35,111 bases of DNA, from the NCBI GenBank assembly GCA_017561825.1, contig JAFZBK010000057.1, positions 1 through 35,111 of the forward strand, read 5' to 3'. The DNA is from Prevotella sp. (GTDB lineage: Bacteria; Bacteroidota; Bacteroidia; Bacteroidales; Bacteroidaceae). This document shows positions 1-9,700 of this stretch, piece by piece. The notes beneath the pieces are model-generated. The model had not been told where the DNA came from. It worked only from the letters and a program-made list of their open reading frames with translations, and did not search any database. Numbering within the stretch: the stretch's first letter is position 1; each line of letters starts with the position of its first letter. The position numbers and the translations under genes are program-made.

Positions 1-11
1 GACGAAAGTGG

Positions 12-20
12 TATCTTTGC
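12..20 (+). promoter_or_regulatory. Orphan -7 promoter element (TAnnTTTGC)
   Basis: The sequence TATCTTTGC matches the Bacteroidetes -7 element. No gene follows within 260 bases. Only a 20-codon open frame (ATG at 22, TGA at 82) and a hairpin at 70-99 lie downstream, so it could drive a short RNA. The -33 element would fall before the window start and cannot be checked. Confidence 0.4.
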
Positions 21-69
21 AATGACTTATTTTTCATGTTGTAAAAGTACGAAAACTTTACGACATAAC

Positions 70-99
70 AAAGCCCTGGCTTGAGAAAGTCGGGGCTTT
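70..99. terminator. 13-bp hairpin after the orphan promoter
   Basis: Two 13-nt arms (70-82 and 87-99) pair around a GAGA tetraloop. The outer seven pairs are AAAGCCC with GGGCTTT, and the inner pairs include two G-U type matches. The 3' side has only a short T run, so termination strength on the plus strand is uncertain. Confidence 0.5.
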
Positions 100-102
100 A
101 CG

Positions 103-141
103 AAAAAAAAGAGGATGTGCCTATTTTGACACACCCCCTTT
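103..141 (-). terminator. Minus-strand terminator-like hairpin (possible insertion-element end)
   Basis: Arms 108-121 and 128-141 enclose the loop TATTTT. Read on the minus strand, the mismatches mostly become G-U pairs, giving a near-complete 14-bp stem followed by a run of eight T (complement of the A run at 103-110). No minus-strand gene lies upstream of it in this window. The GTGTGTCAAAA segment also resembles ends of insertion sequences in this phylum, so it may be a remnant. Confidence 0.45.
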
Positions 142-154
142 CTTGTTTCTTTGG

Positions 155-241
155 CTTCGCCGAAGATACTCCATCACGGAAATAAAAAGAAATGTGAACA
201 TTCCTTTTGTATTTCGCTCGACTTTTCGTATCTTTGCACTT
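155..241 (+). promoter_or_regulatory. glnA promoter module
   Basis: The core promoter is TTTTG at 205-209, 19 nt of spacer, and TATCTTTGC at 229-237. This puts the transcript start near 243 and leaves a leader of about 45 nt before glnA. The core is preceded by a short palindrome, CTTCGCCGAAG (155-165), then GATACTC and a CGGAAA box. The same parts recur before mnmA and lysS. Confidence 0.75.
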
Positions 242-287
242 GTATTATATTATCAAACGATCAAGAACCTATTAAAACCTATGATCC

Positions 288-1796
288 ATGAACAATCCAT
301 TTATTTCAATGAATGCTAATCCCGTGGTGGCATTCCTACAGAAGCGGTCGAAGGATTTCACCAAAGTCGATATCATCCGTTTTGTACAAGAGAACAACAT
401 ACGGATGGTGAACTTCATGTATTCTGGCGGTGACGGGAAACTGAAGACGCTGAACTTCGTCATTACCAACGAAGCTTATCTGGATACTATCCTCACTTGT
501 GGGGAACGGGTGGATGGTAGTAGTCTGTTCTCGTTTATCGAAGCAGGAAGTAGCGACCTCTATGTGCTACCGCGTTACCGTACTGCCTTCGTGGATCCTT
601 TTGCAGAGATTCCCACTCTTTGCATGCTTTGTTCTTATTTTGACAAAGACGGTAAACCACTAGCAAGCGCACCGGAGAACACACTCGCCAAAGCATCACA
701 TGCCTTTACCAAAGTGACGGGCATGGAGTTCCAAGCGATGGGCGAACTGGAGTATTATGTAATCACGGAAGATAACCAGCTCTTTCCTGCCATCGACCAA
801 CGGGGTTACCACGAGAGTGCGCCATATGCGAAGATGAATGCTTTCCGCCAGCAATGCATGGAGTATGTGGCCCAGACGGGCGGACAGATCAAATACGGTC
901 ATTCAGAGGTGGGAAACTTCAAGCAGGACGGACTGGTTTATGAACAGAACGAGATAGAATTCCTGCCCGTTCCCGTGGAGGAGGCAGCTGATCAGCTGAT
1001 GCTTGCCAAATGGGTAATCAGGAACCTTGCTTACGAATATGGATACAATGTGACATTTGCGCCGAAGATCACAACGGGTAAAGCGGGTAGCGGACTTCAT
1101 ATCCATATGCGGATGATCAAGGACGGAAAGAATATGATGCTTGCTACGAACGGTGAACTCAGTGAGGATGCCAGAAAGATGATTGCAGGGATGATGGAAC
1201 TTGCACCGAGTATCACAGCCTTCGGTAACAAGAACCCTACCAGCTACTTCCGATTGGTTCCCCATCAGGAGGCACCAACCAATGTGTGCTGGGGCGACCG
1301 GAACCGAAGTGTCTTGGTTCGTGTGCCGCTGGGATGGACTTCTGGCATCGACCTCTGTCACCAAGCAAACCCGTTGGAGCGAGAGAATGATTACGATACC
1401 ACAATGAAGCAAACAGTGGAGATGCGCTCACCCGATGGTAGTGCCGACTTATATCAACTATTGGCCGGACTGTGTGTTGCTTGTCGGCACGGCTTCGAGA
1501 TGGAGAATGCACTAGAAGTGGCGGAACGAACCTATGTGAACGTGAATATTCATGATGCCAGTCATGCCGATAAGCTGGCACAACTGGCACAGTTACCTGA
1601 CTGTTGTGTGGAATCTGCCGATTGCTTGCAACAGCAGCGTCAAGTATATGAGGAATACGGAGTGTTCAGTCCATCAATGATCGATGATATCATTACGCAA
1701 CTCAAGTCTTATCAGGACACCACGTTGCGACATGACTACTCCCACCTACCTGATGAAATCAAGAAACTGGTGGAAACGTACTTCCATTGTGGATGA
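288..1796 (+). CDS. glnA: Glutamine synthetase
   Basis: ATP-dependent ligation of ammonia to glutamate in the cytoplasm, the main entry of ammonium into amino acids. The 502-residue protein has the N-terminal beta-grasp region (about 35-110) and the catalytic domain. Visible motifs are GELEYYV (152-158, metal-binding Glu), GHSEVGN (204-210), GSGLHIHM (267-274, glutamate and ATP site) and the NPTSYFRLVP segment near 315-325 with the following WGDRNRS arginines. The length suits the roughly 500-residue glnA-like enzymes rather than the 700-residue type III form also found in Bacteroidetes. An alternative ATG lies 7 nt upstream in another frame. The gene stands alone, with its own promoter and a bidirectional terminator shared with the convergent acyl-CoA synthetase gene. 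Family assignment is firm; the subtype is inferred. Confidence 0.93.
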   Translation: MNNPFISMNANPVVAFLQKRSKDFTKVDIIRFVQENNIRMVNFMYSGGDGKLKTLNFVITNEAYLDTILTCGERVDGSSLFSFIEAGSSDLYVLPRYRTAFVDPFAEIPTLCMLCSYFDKDGKPLASAPENTLAKASHAFTKVTGMEFQAMGELEYYVITEDNQLFPAIDQRGYHESAPYAKMNAFRQQCMEYVAQTGGQIKYGHSEVGNFKQDGLVYEQNEIEFLPVPVEEAADQLMLAKWVIRNLAYEYGYNVTFAPKITTGKAGSGLHIHMRMIKDGKNMMLATNGELSEDARKMIAGMMELAPSITAFGNKNPTSYFRLVPHQEAPTNVCWGDRNRSVLVRVPLGWTSGIDLCHQANPLERENDYDTTMKQTVEMRSPDGSADLYQLLAGLCVACRHGFEMENALEVAERTYVNVNIHDASHADKLAQLAQLPDCCVESADCLQQQRQVYEEYGVFSPSMIDDIITQLKSYQDTTLRHDYSHLPDEIKKLVETYFHCG

Positions 1797-1803
1797 TAAA
1801 ACT

Positions 1804-1837
1804 GTGAAGAGTGAGATCAATCACTCTTCACTTTTTT
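1804..1837. terminator. Bidirectional terminator between convergent genes
   Basis: An 11-bp perfect stem (1804-1814 with 1821-1831) around a 6-nt loop is followed by six T on the plus strand. On the minus strand the right arm contains the last codons and the TGA stop of the acyl-CoA synthetase gene, and a TTTT run follows after the left arm. It can end both transcripts. Confidence 0.85.
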
Positions 1838-3920
1838 CTATCAAGATTCTCGCATCAACGGCAATCACATCATTCTCATCTGCCAGCAACGGGTTGATGT
1901 CCATCTCCTTAATCTCCGTAGCGAAGCGGAGAAGGGTGGAGAGACGGACGATGATCTCGGCATAGCGTTGTTCGTTGATGCCTTTCTGGCCGCGTGTACC
2001 CTTGATGATCTTATAGGCACGTAACGAACGGATCATGGAGTAGGCCTCAGGGTAGGAGAGTGGGGCCAAACCACTCGACACATCCTTGAGCACCTCCACG
2101 AAGATGCCGCCTAAGCCGCATAGCACCACATGACCGAAGCGCTGCTCGTATTTTGCACCGATGAAGAGTTCGGTACCTTTGAGCATCTTCTGCACCATCA
2201 CACCAGTAGCACCATCGATCTTCATCATCCGCTCGAACTCGAGGGCAAGATGCTCAGGAGTGCGGATATTCAGAGCCACACCGCCTACATCGCTCTTATG
2301 TACAGGACCTACCACCTTTGCCACAACGGGATAACCTACCTTGTCGGCGAAGGTGGTTAGTTCTTTCTGATCAGCACTAACCTTCTCGGGAACCATGGGG
2401 ATACCTGCACATTCCAATAGCTGGTGTACGGTTTCCGGGGGAAGATATCCAGAAGACCTAGTGTTGTTAGTACTACTAGTATTACTAGGAATATTAGCTA
2501 TGATCTCCCTGATCTTGATGATATCCACTCCGTAGAGTTCAATCTCGGGTGCTGCGGGTGGTGGTGTCTTCATGATCTGGGTGAGTGCCGTAGCAAGGGT
2601 CACCTCATCACTGAAGTTCACATGTCCTTTCTTCAGAAACTCCGCCACTTCGGGTCCTGCTGTGTGAACACTGGGAAGAATGGGGAAGATGGGTTTCTTG
2701 CACTCCTGTATCTTCTTATCCAACACATCGTATGCTTCATAGAGCTGAACCAGTCCTGGAGTGCCAAAGATCACGAAGATGGCATCAATCTCTTCAAAGC
2801 GCTGTTCGCAGAAATCAATGGCCACACTTAACTGCTTCCCTGCTCCCGTAGCAAGGATGTCGATGGGGTTGGAGACCGATGAACCGGGAAGAAGCTGTGC
2901 TTTCAACTCATCAGCAGCCGGTCCTTCGAGCTTGGGGATATTCATACCACCTTTCGACAATGCGTCGGTGAGCATCACACCTGGTCCACCTGCATGGGTC
3001 ACAATGGCGAAGTTCTTGCCTTTGAGTGGCGGTAGGGTGAAGATACAACCTACCGTTGTCAGTTCCTCACGGGAGAAACAGCGAACAATGCCTGCCTTAC
3101 GGAACAATGCTTCCACGGCGGAGTCGCTACTTGCGATGGCACCCGTATGGGAGGAGGCTGCCCTACTGCCGCTTTCTGATGAGCCTGCCTTGATGGCGGC
3201 GATGCGACAGCCCTTGCGGATCAAGGAGCTGGCGTGGAACAGGAGCTTGTCGGGGTTCCCCACATTCTCTATATAGAGGAGCTTCACTTTGGAGTCATAC
3301 TCCGCATCGAAGTGCTCATCCATGTATTGCAGTACATCCTCAATGCCGATCTGCTTACCATTGCCGATACTCCACACGCTGTTGAACGGCAGACCCTTCG
3401 TTACGGCGCTCTCCAGAATGAATACCGCCGTAGCACCTGATCCGCTGATGAAATCAACCCCCTCGCGTTTGAGTGTGGGGATGGGCTTGGTGAAGACACT
3501 ATGATGCCAGTCGTTCATCAGTCCGATGCAATTAGGACCGATAAGTGCGGCACCGTATCTCTCACAAGTGTTGAGGATCTGCTCTTCCAGGACTGCTCCT
3601 TCCTTCGTCTCTTCTCCGAAGCCGGCAGAGATGATGATGAAAGCCCGTACTTTCTTTTCCGCAGCCAGATACTCCACGTAGTCAGGACAATACTTGGCAG
3701 CAACGACTAGTACGGCTAAGTCGGTGGGCGGCACTTCTTTCACGTCGTGGAACACCTTGATGCCCTGCACCTCATCCTCTTTGGGATTGACGATGCGCAG
3801 GATACCTTTGTAGCCTCCTTGGATGATGTTGCGCACGATGGCGCCACCAGGTTTGTGCACATTGTTGGAGCCGCCGATGATGACGATACTCTCCGGGTGC
3901 AATAGTTGTTGGTTAATCAT
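1821..3920 (-). CDS. Acyl-CoA synthetase (ADP-forming), fused alpha and beta subunits
   Basis: Converts an acyl-CoA (acetyl-CoA in the classic case), ADP and phosphate to free acid, CoA and ATP, which lets fermenters recover ATP by substrate-level phosphorylation. The 699 residues contain a CoA-binding Rossmann domain (about 1-130), ligase-CoA domains with the phosphohistidine motif SSHTGA (His258), and an ATP-grasp domain (about 500-699) with the GYPVVAKVVGP and HKSDVGGV segments. The substrate cannot be read from sequence; propionyl-CoA or aryl-CoA are possible. The gene lies 32 nt after the GH94 gene on the same strand, so the two are probably co-transcribed. A Ser/Thr/Asn-rich linker at about 473-490, just before ATP-grasp, is encoded by an in-frame 9-bp tandem repeat. 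The stop codon lies in the shared terminator. Confidence 0.9.
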   Translation of the reverse strand: MINQQLLHPESIVIIGGSNNVHKPGGAIVRNIIQGGYKGILRIVNPKEDEVQGIKVFHDVKEVPPTDLAVLVVAAKYCPDYVEYLAAEKKVRAFIIISAGFGEETKEGAVLEEQILNTCERYGAALIGPNCIGLMNDWHHSVFTKPIPTLKREGVDFISGSGATAVFILESAVTKGLPFNSVWSIGNGKQIGIEDVLQYMDEHFDAEYDSKVKLLYIENVGNPDKLLFHASSLIRKGCRIAAIKAGSSESGSRAASSHTGAIASSDSAVEALFRKAGIVRCFSREELTTVGCIFTLPPLKGKNFAIVTHAGGPGVMLTDALSKGGMNIPKLEGPAADELKAQLLPGSSVSNPIDILATGAGKQLSVAIDFCEQRFEEIDAIFVIFGTPGLVQLYEAYDVLDKKIQECKKPIFPILPSVHTAGPEVAEFLKKGHVNFSDEVTLATALTQIMKTPPPAAPEIELYGVDIIKIREIIANIPSNTSSTNNTRSSGYLPPETVHQLLECAGIPMVPEKVSADQKELTTFADKVGYPVVAKVVGPVHKSDVGGVALNIRTPEHLALEFERMMKIDGATGVMVQKMLKGTELFIGAKYEQRFGHVVLCGLGGIFVEVLKDVSSGLAPLSYPEAYSMIRSLRAYKIIKGTRGQKGINEQRYAEIIVRLSTLLRFATEIKEMDINPLLADENDVIAVDARILIEKSEE
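2453..2502 (-). repeat. 9-bp tandem repeat (5 units) inside the acyl-CoA synthetase gene
   Basis: On the coding strand five units start CTAR at exact 9-nt spacing (unit starts at 2497, 2488, 2479, 2470 and 2461). The consensus is CTAGTANNN. The array is in frame and encodes a Ser/Thr/Asn-rich stretch in the interdomain linker. Sister arrays lie at 6488-6532 and 21855-21899. Confidence 0.85.
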
Positions 3921-3952
3921 GGTCGTTTACTTATATCGTTTCACAATAATGG

Positions 3953-6466
3953 CTATCCGAGCGTCACCTCTACCGTGTGCTTACCTTCGGCAGCTGGAAC
4001 GACATTACCCTTGATGGTCTTCCCGTCGAAGAGAATCTGCTTCACGCCCTTCTGTACCCCATCGGGGTTCTTGACGGTAATGAGGTATTCGGCTCCACGG
4101 AACTTACGCTTCACGGTGAATTCCTTGGCTGTTGTCGGCACGCAAGGATCGATGAGCAATCCGTTGTAATCGGGTTTGATGCCGAGGATGAACTGGGTGA
4201 TGGTGTACCAGTTCCAGGCTGCAGTACCTGTGAGCCAGCTGTTCTTGCCCTCACCGGGCTTGGCAGCATCCTTTCCTGCCACCATCTGGGAATAGACATA
4301 CGGCTCCACCTTATGCAAGGTCTGGTCGTTGATGAACGCAGGACAGATCTTCACATAGTGTTCCCATGCATCGTTTCCTCTTCCGACTACCGTCTCACCA
4401 ATAATCACCCATGGGTTGTTATGACAGAAGATACCGGCATTTTCTTTGTAACCTGCAGGATAGGAACTGATCTCGCCCATCTCCACATGATAACGGGTGA
4501 AGGCGGGATTGTTCAATACGATGCCATGCTCGGAGTCGAGGTATTTCTTGGTACTATCGAGTGCCTTCTCAACCATCCCTTCTTCCAGTCCGATGCCCGC
4601 CATGGTGCACCATCCCTGACTCTCGATGAAGATTTTACCCTCCTCGTTTTCGTGAGAGCCGATCTTGTTTCCGTAGAAGTCGTAGGCGCGGAGATACCAT
4701 TCACCATCCCAACCGTGTTTCTTCACGGCCTCGGTCATGGCATCGACAGCCTTTTGTGCCCGTTTAGCCTCGGCGGAGTAAATGTTAGTTTGACCAGTCT
4801 TACTGGCTAATTCCTTGCACAGTTCTACATAATCCTTGCCACACACCACGAAGAGTCCGGCAATCATCAGTGATTCCGCCTTTGAGCCTTCGGTCTTGTT
4901 CTCAGTGGTCTGGAAACTCTCATTTGGATCCCATGAGAAGCAGTTCAGGTTCAGACAGTCGTTCCAGTCGGCACGACCGATCAATGGTAGCATGTGCGGA
5001 CCTAAGTTCTCGATAACATGGTTGAATGAGATGCGAAGATGTTCAAATAATGACACCTCCGTCCCTGGTTCATTATCCCAGGGTACCAATTCGTCAAGGA
5101 TGGAGAAGTCACCTGTCTCCTTAAGATATGCTACAGTACCGAAGATCAGCCACATCGGGTCATCGTTGAAGCCGCCACCGATATCGTTGTTCCCTCGTTT
5201 GGTAAGTGGTTGGTACTGATGGTAGCAACCACCATCGGGGAACTGGGTGGAGGCGATGTCGATAATACGCTGACGAGCCCTACTGGGGATCTGGTGGACG
5301 AAGCCTACCAGGTCCTGGTTACTGTCACGGAATCCCATGCCTCGTCCGATACCGCTCTCGAAGAAACTGGCAGAACGAGAGAAGTTGAACGTCACCATGC
5401 ATTGGTACTGGTTCCATATATTCACCATACGGTCGAGTTTCTCGTTTCCGCTCTTTACACTGTAGCGGTCGAGAAGGTCATCCCAGTATGCATTGAGTTC
5501 CAGGAAGGCCGTATCCACCTTTTCGGTAGTGTCAAACTCCTTAATACATGCACGAGCCTTGGTCTTGTTGATAAAGGTACGGTCGAGTTTGTCAAGGGAT
5601 GTAATCAGTCCTGGCGTCTTCTCTTTCTCGTATTTCTCGTCTTGTTCGTTCTCCACATAGCCTAAGACGAAGATAAAGTCCTTGCTCTCACCGGGCTTCA
5701 GTTCAACCTCTATATAGTGGGAAGCAATGGGACTCCACCCGTGAGCCACGCTGTTTTTCGGCTGACCTGCCATCACACAATCAGGACAAGAGAACTCGTT
5801 ATATAGTCCAATGAAGCTCTCACGGTCGGTATCGAAACCATTGATAGGCACATTCACGCTATAGAACGCATAGTGATTACGACGTTCCTTGTATTCAGTC
5901 TTGTGATAGATGACACTTCCGTCGATCTCCACTTCTCCTGTAGAGAAGTTTCGCTGGAAGTTCTCCATGTCGGTGGCCGCGTTCCACAAGCACCATTCCG
6001 CGAACGAGAACAATTTGAACTTGCGGGTTTCCCCGGTGGTGTTCTTCATAGTTAGTTTTTGTACTTCGCACCATTTCTTCAATGGAACGAAGAAGAGTAC
6101 GCTTGCTTCGAGTCCGTTCTTTCTTCCAGTAATACGGGTATAGCTCATGCCATGGCGGCATTCGTAGAAGTCGAGTGGTGTCTTACAGGGTTTGAAGCTA
6201 GGATTCCATACCATTCTTTCCCCTTGCTCATCTACGATATAGAAATACCTTCCGCCATTATCCATCGGAACGCCATTGTAGCGGTAGCGGGTGATGCGGC
6301 GGAACTTGGCATCCTTGAAGAAGGAATAGCCACCGGCGGTATTGGAAATCAGTGAGAAAAAGTCTTCGTTGCCCAGATAGTTGATCCAAGGCCAGGGGGT
6401 TTGCGGGTCGGTGATGACGTATTCTCGGGCGGCATCATCGAAATGTCCATACGTTTTGTTAGTCAT
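3953..6466 (-). CDS. GH94 cellobiose phosphorylase
   Basis: Phosphorolysis of cellobiose to alpha-glucose-1-phosphate and glucose in the cytoplasm, saving one ATP per disaccharide. The 837-residue length fits cellobiose phosphorylases. There is no signal peptide. The N-terminal beta-sandwich begins with the [13 protein letters not shown] segment typical of the family. The (alpha/alpha)6 catalytic domain carries [11 protein letters not shown] (375-385), the substrate loop [16 protein letters not shown] (406-421) and [10 protein letters not shown] (497-506), whose DWND motif holds the catalytic acid. The related cellodextrin and chitobiose phosphorylases share the fold, but length and the loop favour cellobiose. 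It is the first gene of a two-gene unit with the acyl-CoA synthetase. Its promoter lies at 6552-6583, and its leader contains a 9-bp repeat array. Confidence 0.92.
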   Translation of the reverse strand: MTNKTYGHFDDAAREYVITDPQTPWPWINYLGNEDFFSLISNTAGGYSFFKDAKFRRITRYRYNGVPMDNGGRYFYIVDEQGERMVWNPSFKPCKTPLDFYECRHGMSYTRITGRKNGLEASVLFFVPLKKWCEVQKLTMKNTTGETRKFKLFSFAEWCLWNAATDMENFQRNFSTGEVEIDGSVIYHKTEYKERRNHYAFYSVNVPINGFDTDRESFIGLYNEFSCPDCVMAGQPKNSVAHGWSPIASHYIEVELKPGESKDFIFVLGYVENEQDEKYEKEKTPGLITSLDKLDRTFINKTKARACIKEFDTTEKVDTAFLELNAYWDDLLDRYSVKSGNEKLDRMVNIWNQYQCMVTFNFSRSASFFESGIGRGMGFRDSNQDLVGFVHQIPSRARQRIIDIASTQFPDGGCYHQYQPLTKRGNNDIGGGFNDDPMWLIFGTVAYLKETGDFSILDELVPWDNEPGTEVSLFEHLRISFNHVIENLGPHMLPLIGRADWNDCLNLNCFSWDPNESFQTTENKTEGSKAESLMIAGLFVVCGKDYVELCKELASKTGQTNIYSAEAKRAQKAVDAMTEAVKKHGWDGEWYLRAYDFYGNKIGSHENEEGKIFIESQGWCTMAGIGLEEGMVEKALDSTKKYLDSEHGIVLNNPAFTRYHVEMGEISSYPAGYKENAGIFCHNNPWVIIGETVVGRGNDAWEHYVKICPAFINDQTLHKVEPYVYSQMVAGKDAAKPGEGKNSWLTGTAAWNWYTITQFILGIKPDYNGLLIDPCVPTTAKEFTVKRKFRGAEYLITVKNPDGVQKGVKQILFDGKTIKGNVVPAAEGKHTVEVTLG

Positions 6467-6487
6467 ATCGAAATTTGATAATATTAG

Positions 6488-6537
6488 GGTTTCTAGTTAT
6501 GCTAGTTTTACTAGTTATACTAGTTCAACTAGTTATT
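6488..6537 (-). repeat. 9-bp tandem repeat (5 units) in the GH94 leader
   Basis: CTAG recurs at 6493, 6502, 6511, 6520 and 6529, exactly 9 nt apart. On the strand transcribed into the GH94 gene the consensus is CTAGTANAA. The array lies between the predicted transcript start (near 6546) and the start codon at 6466, so it should be in the mRNA leader. Confidence 0.85.
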
Positions 6538-6551
6538 CATTCTTCAATTTT

Positions 6552-6583
6552 GCAAAGATACATAGTTTTCTTCACACATGCAA
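6552..6583 (-). promoter_or_regulatory. GH94 operon promoter
   Basis: On the minus strand a TTG (6583-6581) is followed by 20 nt and TATCTTTGC (6560-6552). The predicted leader is about 80 nt. It is divergent from the alpha-2-macroglobulin promoter. Confidence 0.65.
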
Positions 6584-6663
6584 TTATTTCGTGGTTTTTT
6601 TGCAAACAGAACGGAACCATTGCTAAAGTTTCTTAGTATATTCAAATAAATCGTTAAAGAGTG

Positions 6664-6695
6664 TTTGTGTTATGCAAGAAAACTCGTATCTTTGC
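6664..6695 (+). promoter_or_regulatory. Promoter of the alpha-2-macroglobulin operon
   Basis: TTTG at 6664-6667, 19 nt of spacer, then TATCTTTGC at 6687-6695. This is a near-ideal match to the Bacteroidetes housekeeping promoter. The start codon at 6728 is about 25 nt downstream of the expected transcript start. Confidence 0.8.
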
Positions 6696-6727
6696 ATTAA
6701 TCTTATGAACCAAAGATAATAACGGTC

Positions 6728-9700
6728 ATGAAGAATTATTGTTTAAGATTATTACTGTTTACACTAGTATTTATGCCTTTCAATCTGTTCGGACAAAGTT
6801 ATGATAGCCTGTGGAAACAGGTCGGCGAGGCAGAGAAACAAGATCTGCCGCAGACACAGATGACGGTGTTGGAGAAGATTATCGACAAGGCCGGAAAGGA
6901 AAAGAATTATGGTCAGCTGATTAAGGCGCGACTGAAGCATTGTCTGGCGATGGTGGAGATCTCGCCCGACTCCCTGCAGCCTGCTGTAGAGCGGTTGAAG
7001 CTGCAGAGAGATGTGGCAGAAAAGAAAGACCCTGCCTTAGCTGCCGTGCTGAACAATATCTTGGGGAGTGTTTATGAGAAGAATCCCCAGTTGGCAGATG
7101 ATGCCAATCTGTTAAGTGCAGAATATTATGCGAAGTCGTTGGCAGATCCTGAAATGCTTTCTCGTCATCGTACAGCCGAGTTCGAGCCATTGGTGGAGAA
7201 AGGAGATGACAGTGAGATCTTCAACAACGATTTGTTACATTTGCTGGCTTTTGAGGCAGAGAACTATCAGTTGGCTTATGATTACTACAAGCAGACAGGG
7301 AACCGTCGGGCAATGCTTATCTGCAAGCTCCGTGAAGTGGAACAGCGCTTTGAGGGTAAGGAAGGTACTAGGTTTAAGACATCCAAGTACGCTGCTGCCC
7401 TTGACTCGTTGATCGAGGAGTTTGGCGACCTTCCCGAGTGCGGAGAGGTAGCCATCGCACGTTGCTCATATATGGAAGATTGTACAGATGTTTCCATTGA
7501 CGACCGTATCGCTTATATCCATGAAGCACAGAACCGATGGGGATCGTGGAAACGTATCAAGTGGTTCCAAGAAGAGGAAGCAAAACTCCGTCAGCCCATG
7601 TTCTCCTTGGCCTTGGAACGTGAGGTGGCTTTGCCAAACCGACCGATACAAGTGGCATTATATTCTATCCGTAACGTGCCGCAGTTGACGATTACGGTGA
7701 CACGACTGAACCATACGGGTGAGAGCGATATTAACGCCAATCTCAAGAACGATAAGCTGAAACTGATGACCGGCTCGGAAAAGGTCTTTACCAAGGATTT
7801 CTTCTTCGAACAGGAGTATTATTCACGAAAAGACTCGATGGAGATCGGTCCTCTACCCGTGGGTATCTATCTGGTGGAGGTTGCTGCTCCGAAGAACAAG
7901 ATCGACAAAAGACGTATGATTCTCTACGTGAGTAACCTGTTGCGCTTGGAGGAGTCGCTGCCGAACGATAAGGTCCGTTATGTCGTGGTGAATGCCACGA
8001 CAGGACAGCCAGTGCCTGGTGCAAATATCAAACTAACTATTCCGCAGGGATACAGGAAGGCTGACAAGGTGGTGAAACTGACTTGTGACAAGAAAGGGGA
8101 GGTTATCTACCAGATGGAAGAGAATAGGAACAGACGTCCTGACAAGGTCTTTGTATCTGCAGGTGATGACCGCTATCTGCCCGACCGCTCATTCTGGGGA
8201 GGACGTTTCTATTATAATAATGATGAGAGAACACGTGATATCATCAGTGTTTACACCGATCGTTCCATCTATCGTCCTAGTCAGACGGTTCATGTATCGG
8301 TGTTGGCTCATCAAGTCAACGATCTGCAGACGCAGGCTTTGGAGAGGAAACGCTATACCGTACGACTGCTGAATGCTAATTACAAGACCGTAGAGGAGAA
8401 GGAGGTGACAACCGATGCGTATGGTACTGCTTCAATTGATTTTGTTTTGCCGACCAACGGACTAACAGGTAGATTCCAGATACAGGTGCCCAATCACGGA
8501 TCCACATCCATTCGTGTGGAAGAATACAAACGTCCTACCTTCCAAGTGGAGTTCGATGAGGTAAAGGAAGCTTACAAGAGTGGCGACGTGGTGACGGTAA
8601 CGGGTCGTGCAAAGACCTACGCTGGGGTACCTGTTCAAGGAGCAAAGGTATCATATAATGTTGTTCGCACACGGTCATGGTGGTGGCGTTGGTTCGATTC
8701 CGATGATTCCGACGAGGAACTGAGTGATGATGAGGTAATGACCGATGAGAAGGGTGAGTTCAAGATTCAGGTCCCGATGGAACTACCAGAATGGGTGGAA
8801 GAAAATGACCTTTCTTCCGGTGGCCCGCTGTATCGTCGTCCGCGATTCTATTCATTCGTCGTCAGAGCTACCGTGACCGATCAGGGTGGTGAGTCACACG
8901 AAGCTTCCACCAATGTGCCCTTGGGCAGCAAACCCACAGCCTTCTCTTGTCAGATTGCAGAAAGAAGTGAGAAGAAGGATCTGAAAGAATTCACCTTCTC
9001 GCTGCGGAATGCAGCAGGTAAGGAGGTGGAGGGAATGGTGAACTATTCCATCGACGGGAAAGAAATGGGTACCGTGAAGGCGAATGAGAAGGTGCCCATT
9101 GATGCCCTTTCATTGTCATCTGGACGACATATCATTGAAGCCACCTGTGCCGGAGATACCATCAAGGAAGAGTTCGTGGTATTCTCGTTGAGTGATAAGG
9201 TTCCTTGTATAGAGACGCACGATTGGTTCTATCAGACATCCACAGCCTTCCCTCGTGACGGCGGATCTGTCACCATTCAGATTGGATCATCCGACAAAGA
9301 TACTCATGTGGTTTACTCCATCATTTCGGGTAACCGAGTGATTGAAAGCGGTACGCTGAAGATGTCCAACAGCATCATTACCCAGGAGTTCAAGTACAAG
9401 GAGGAATATGGTACAGGACTGCATCTGACTTACGCTTGGGTGAAAGAGGGTGTCGTTTATACCCATTCCACTTCGATTGAACGCCCCCTGCCCGATAAGA
9501 AGCTGAAGGTGAAGTGGGTGACGTTCCGTGATCTGCTGACTCCCGGACAGCAGGAGGAGTGGACGCTGAATATCACACATCCAGACGGAGCACCCGCCAA
9601 TGCGCAGTTCATGGCAACGATGTACGACAAGAGTCTTGACCAGCTTGCCATGCACTATTGGAACTTCAGTACGGGAATCTCACAAAGTCTGCCTTATACC

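Noticed and set aside
22-84. 20-codon frame after the orphan promoter
   Set aside because: It is too short, and its end runs into the hairpin at 70-99. The sequence is not protein-like, so a small RNA is as likely as a peptide.
3977-4810. 277-codon plus-strand frame inside the GH94 gene
   Set aside because: It is antisense to the well-conserved C-terminal part of the phosphorylase and has no promoter or family match.
6711-6718. CAAAGATA as a minus-strand promoter just before the alpha-2-macroglobulin start
   Set aside because: It matches a -7 box on the minus strand but has no matching -33 element, and the GH94 gene already has a better promoter at 6552-6583.
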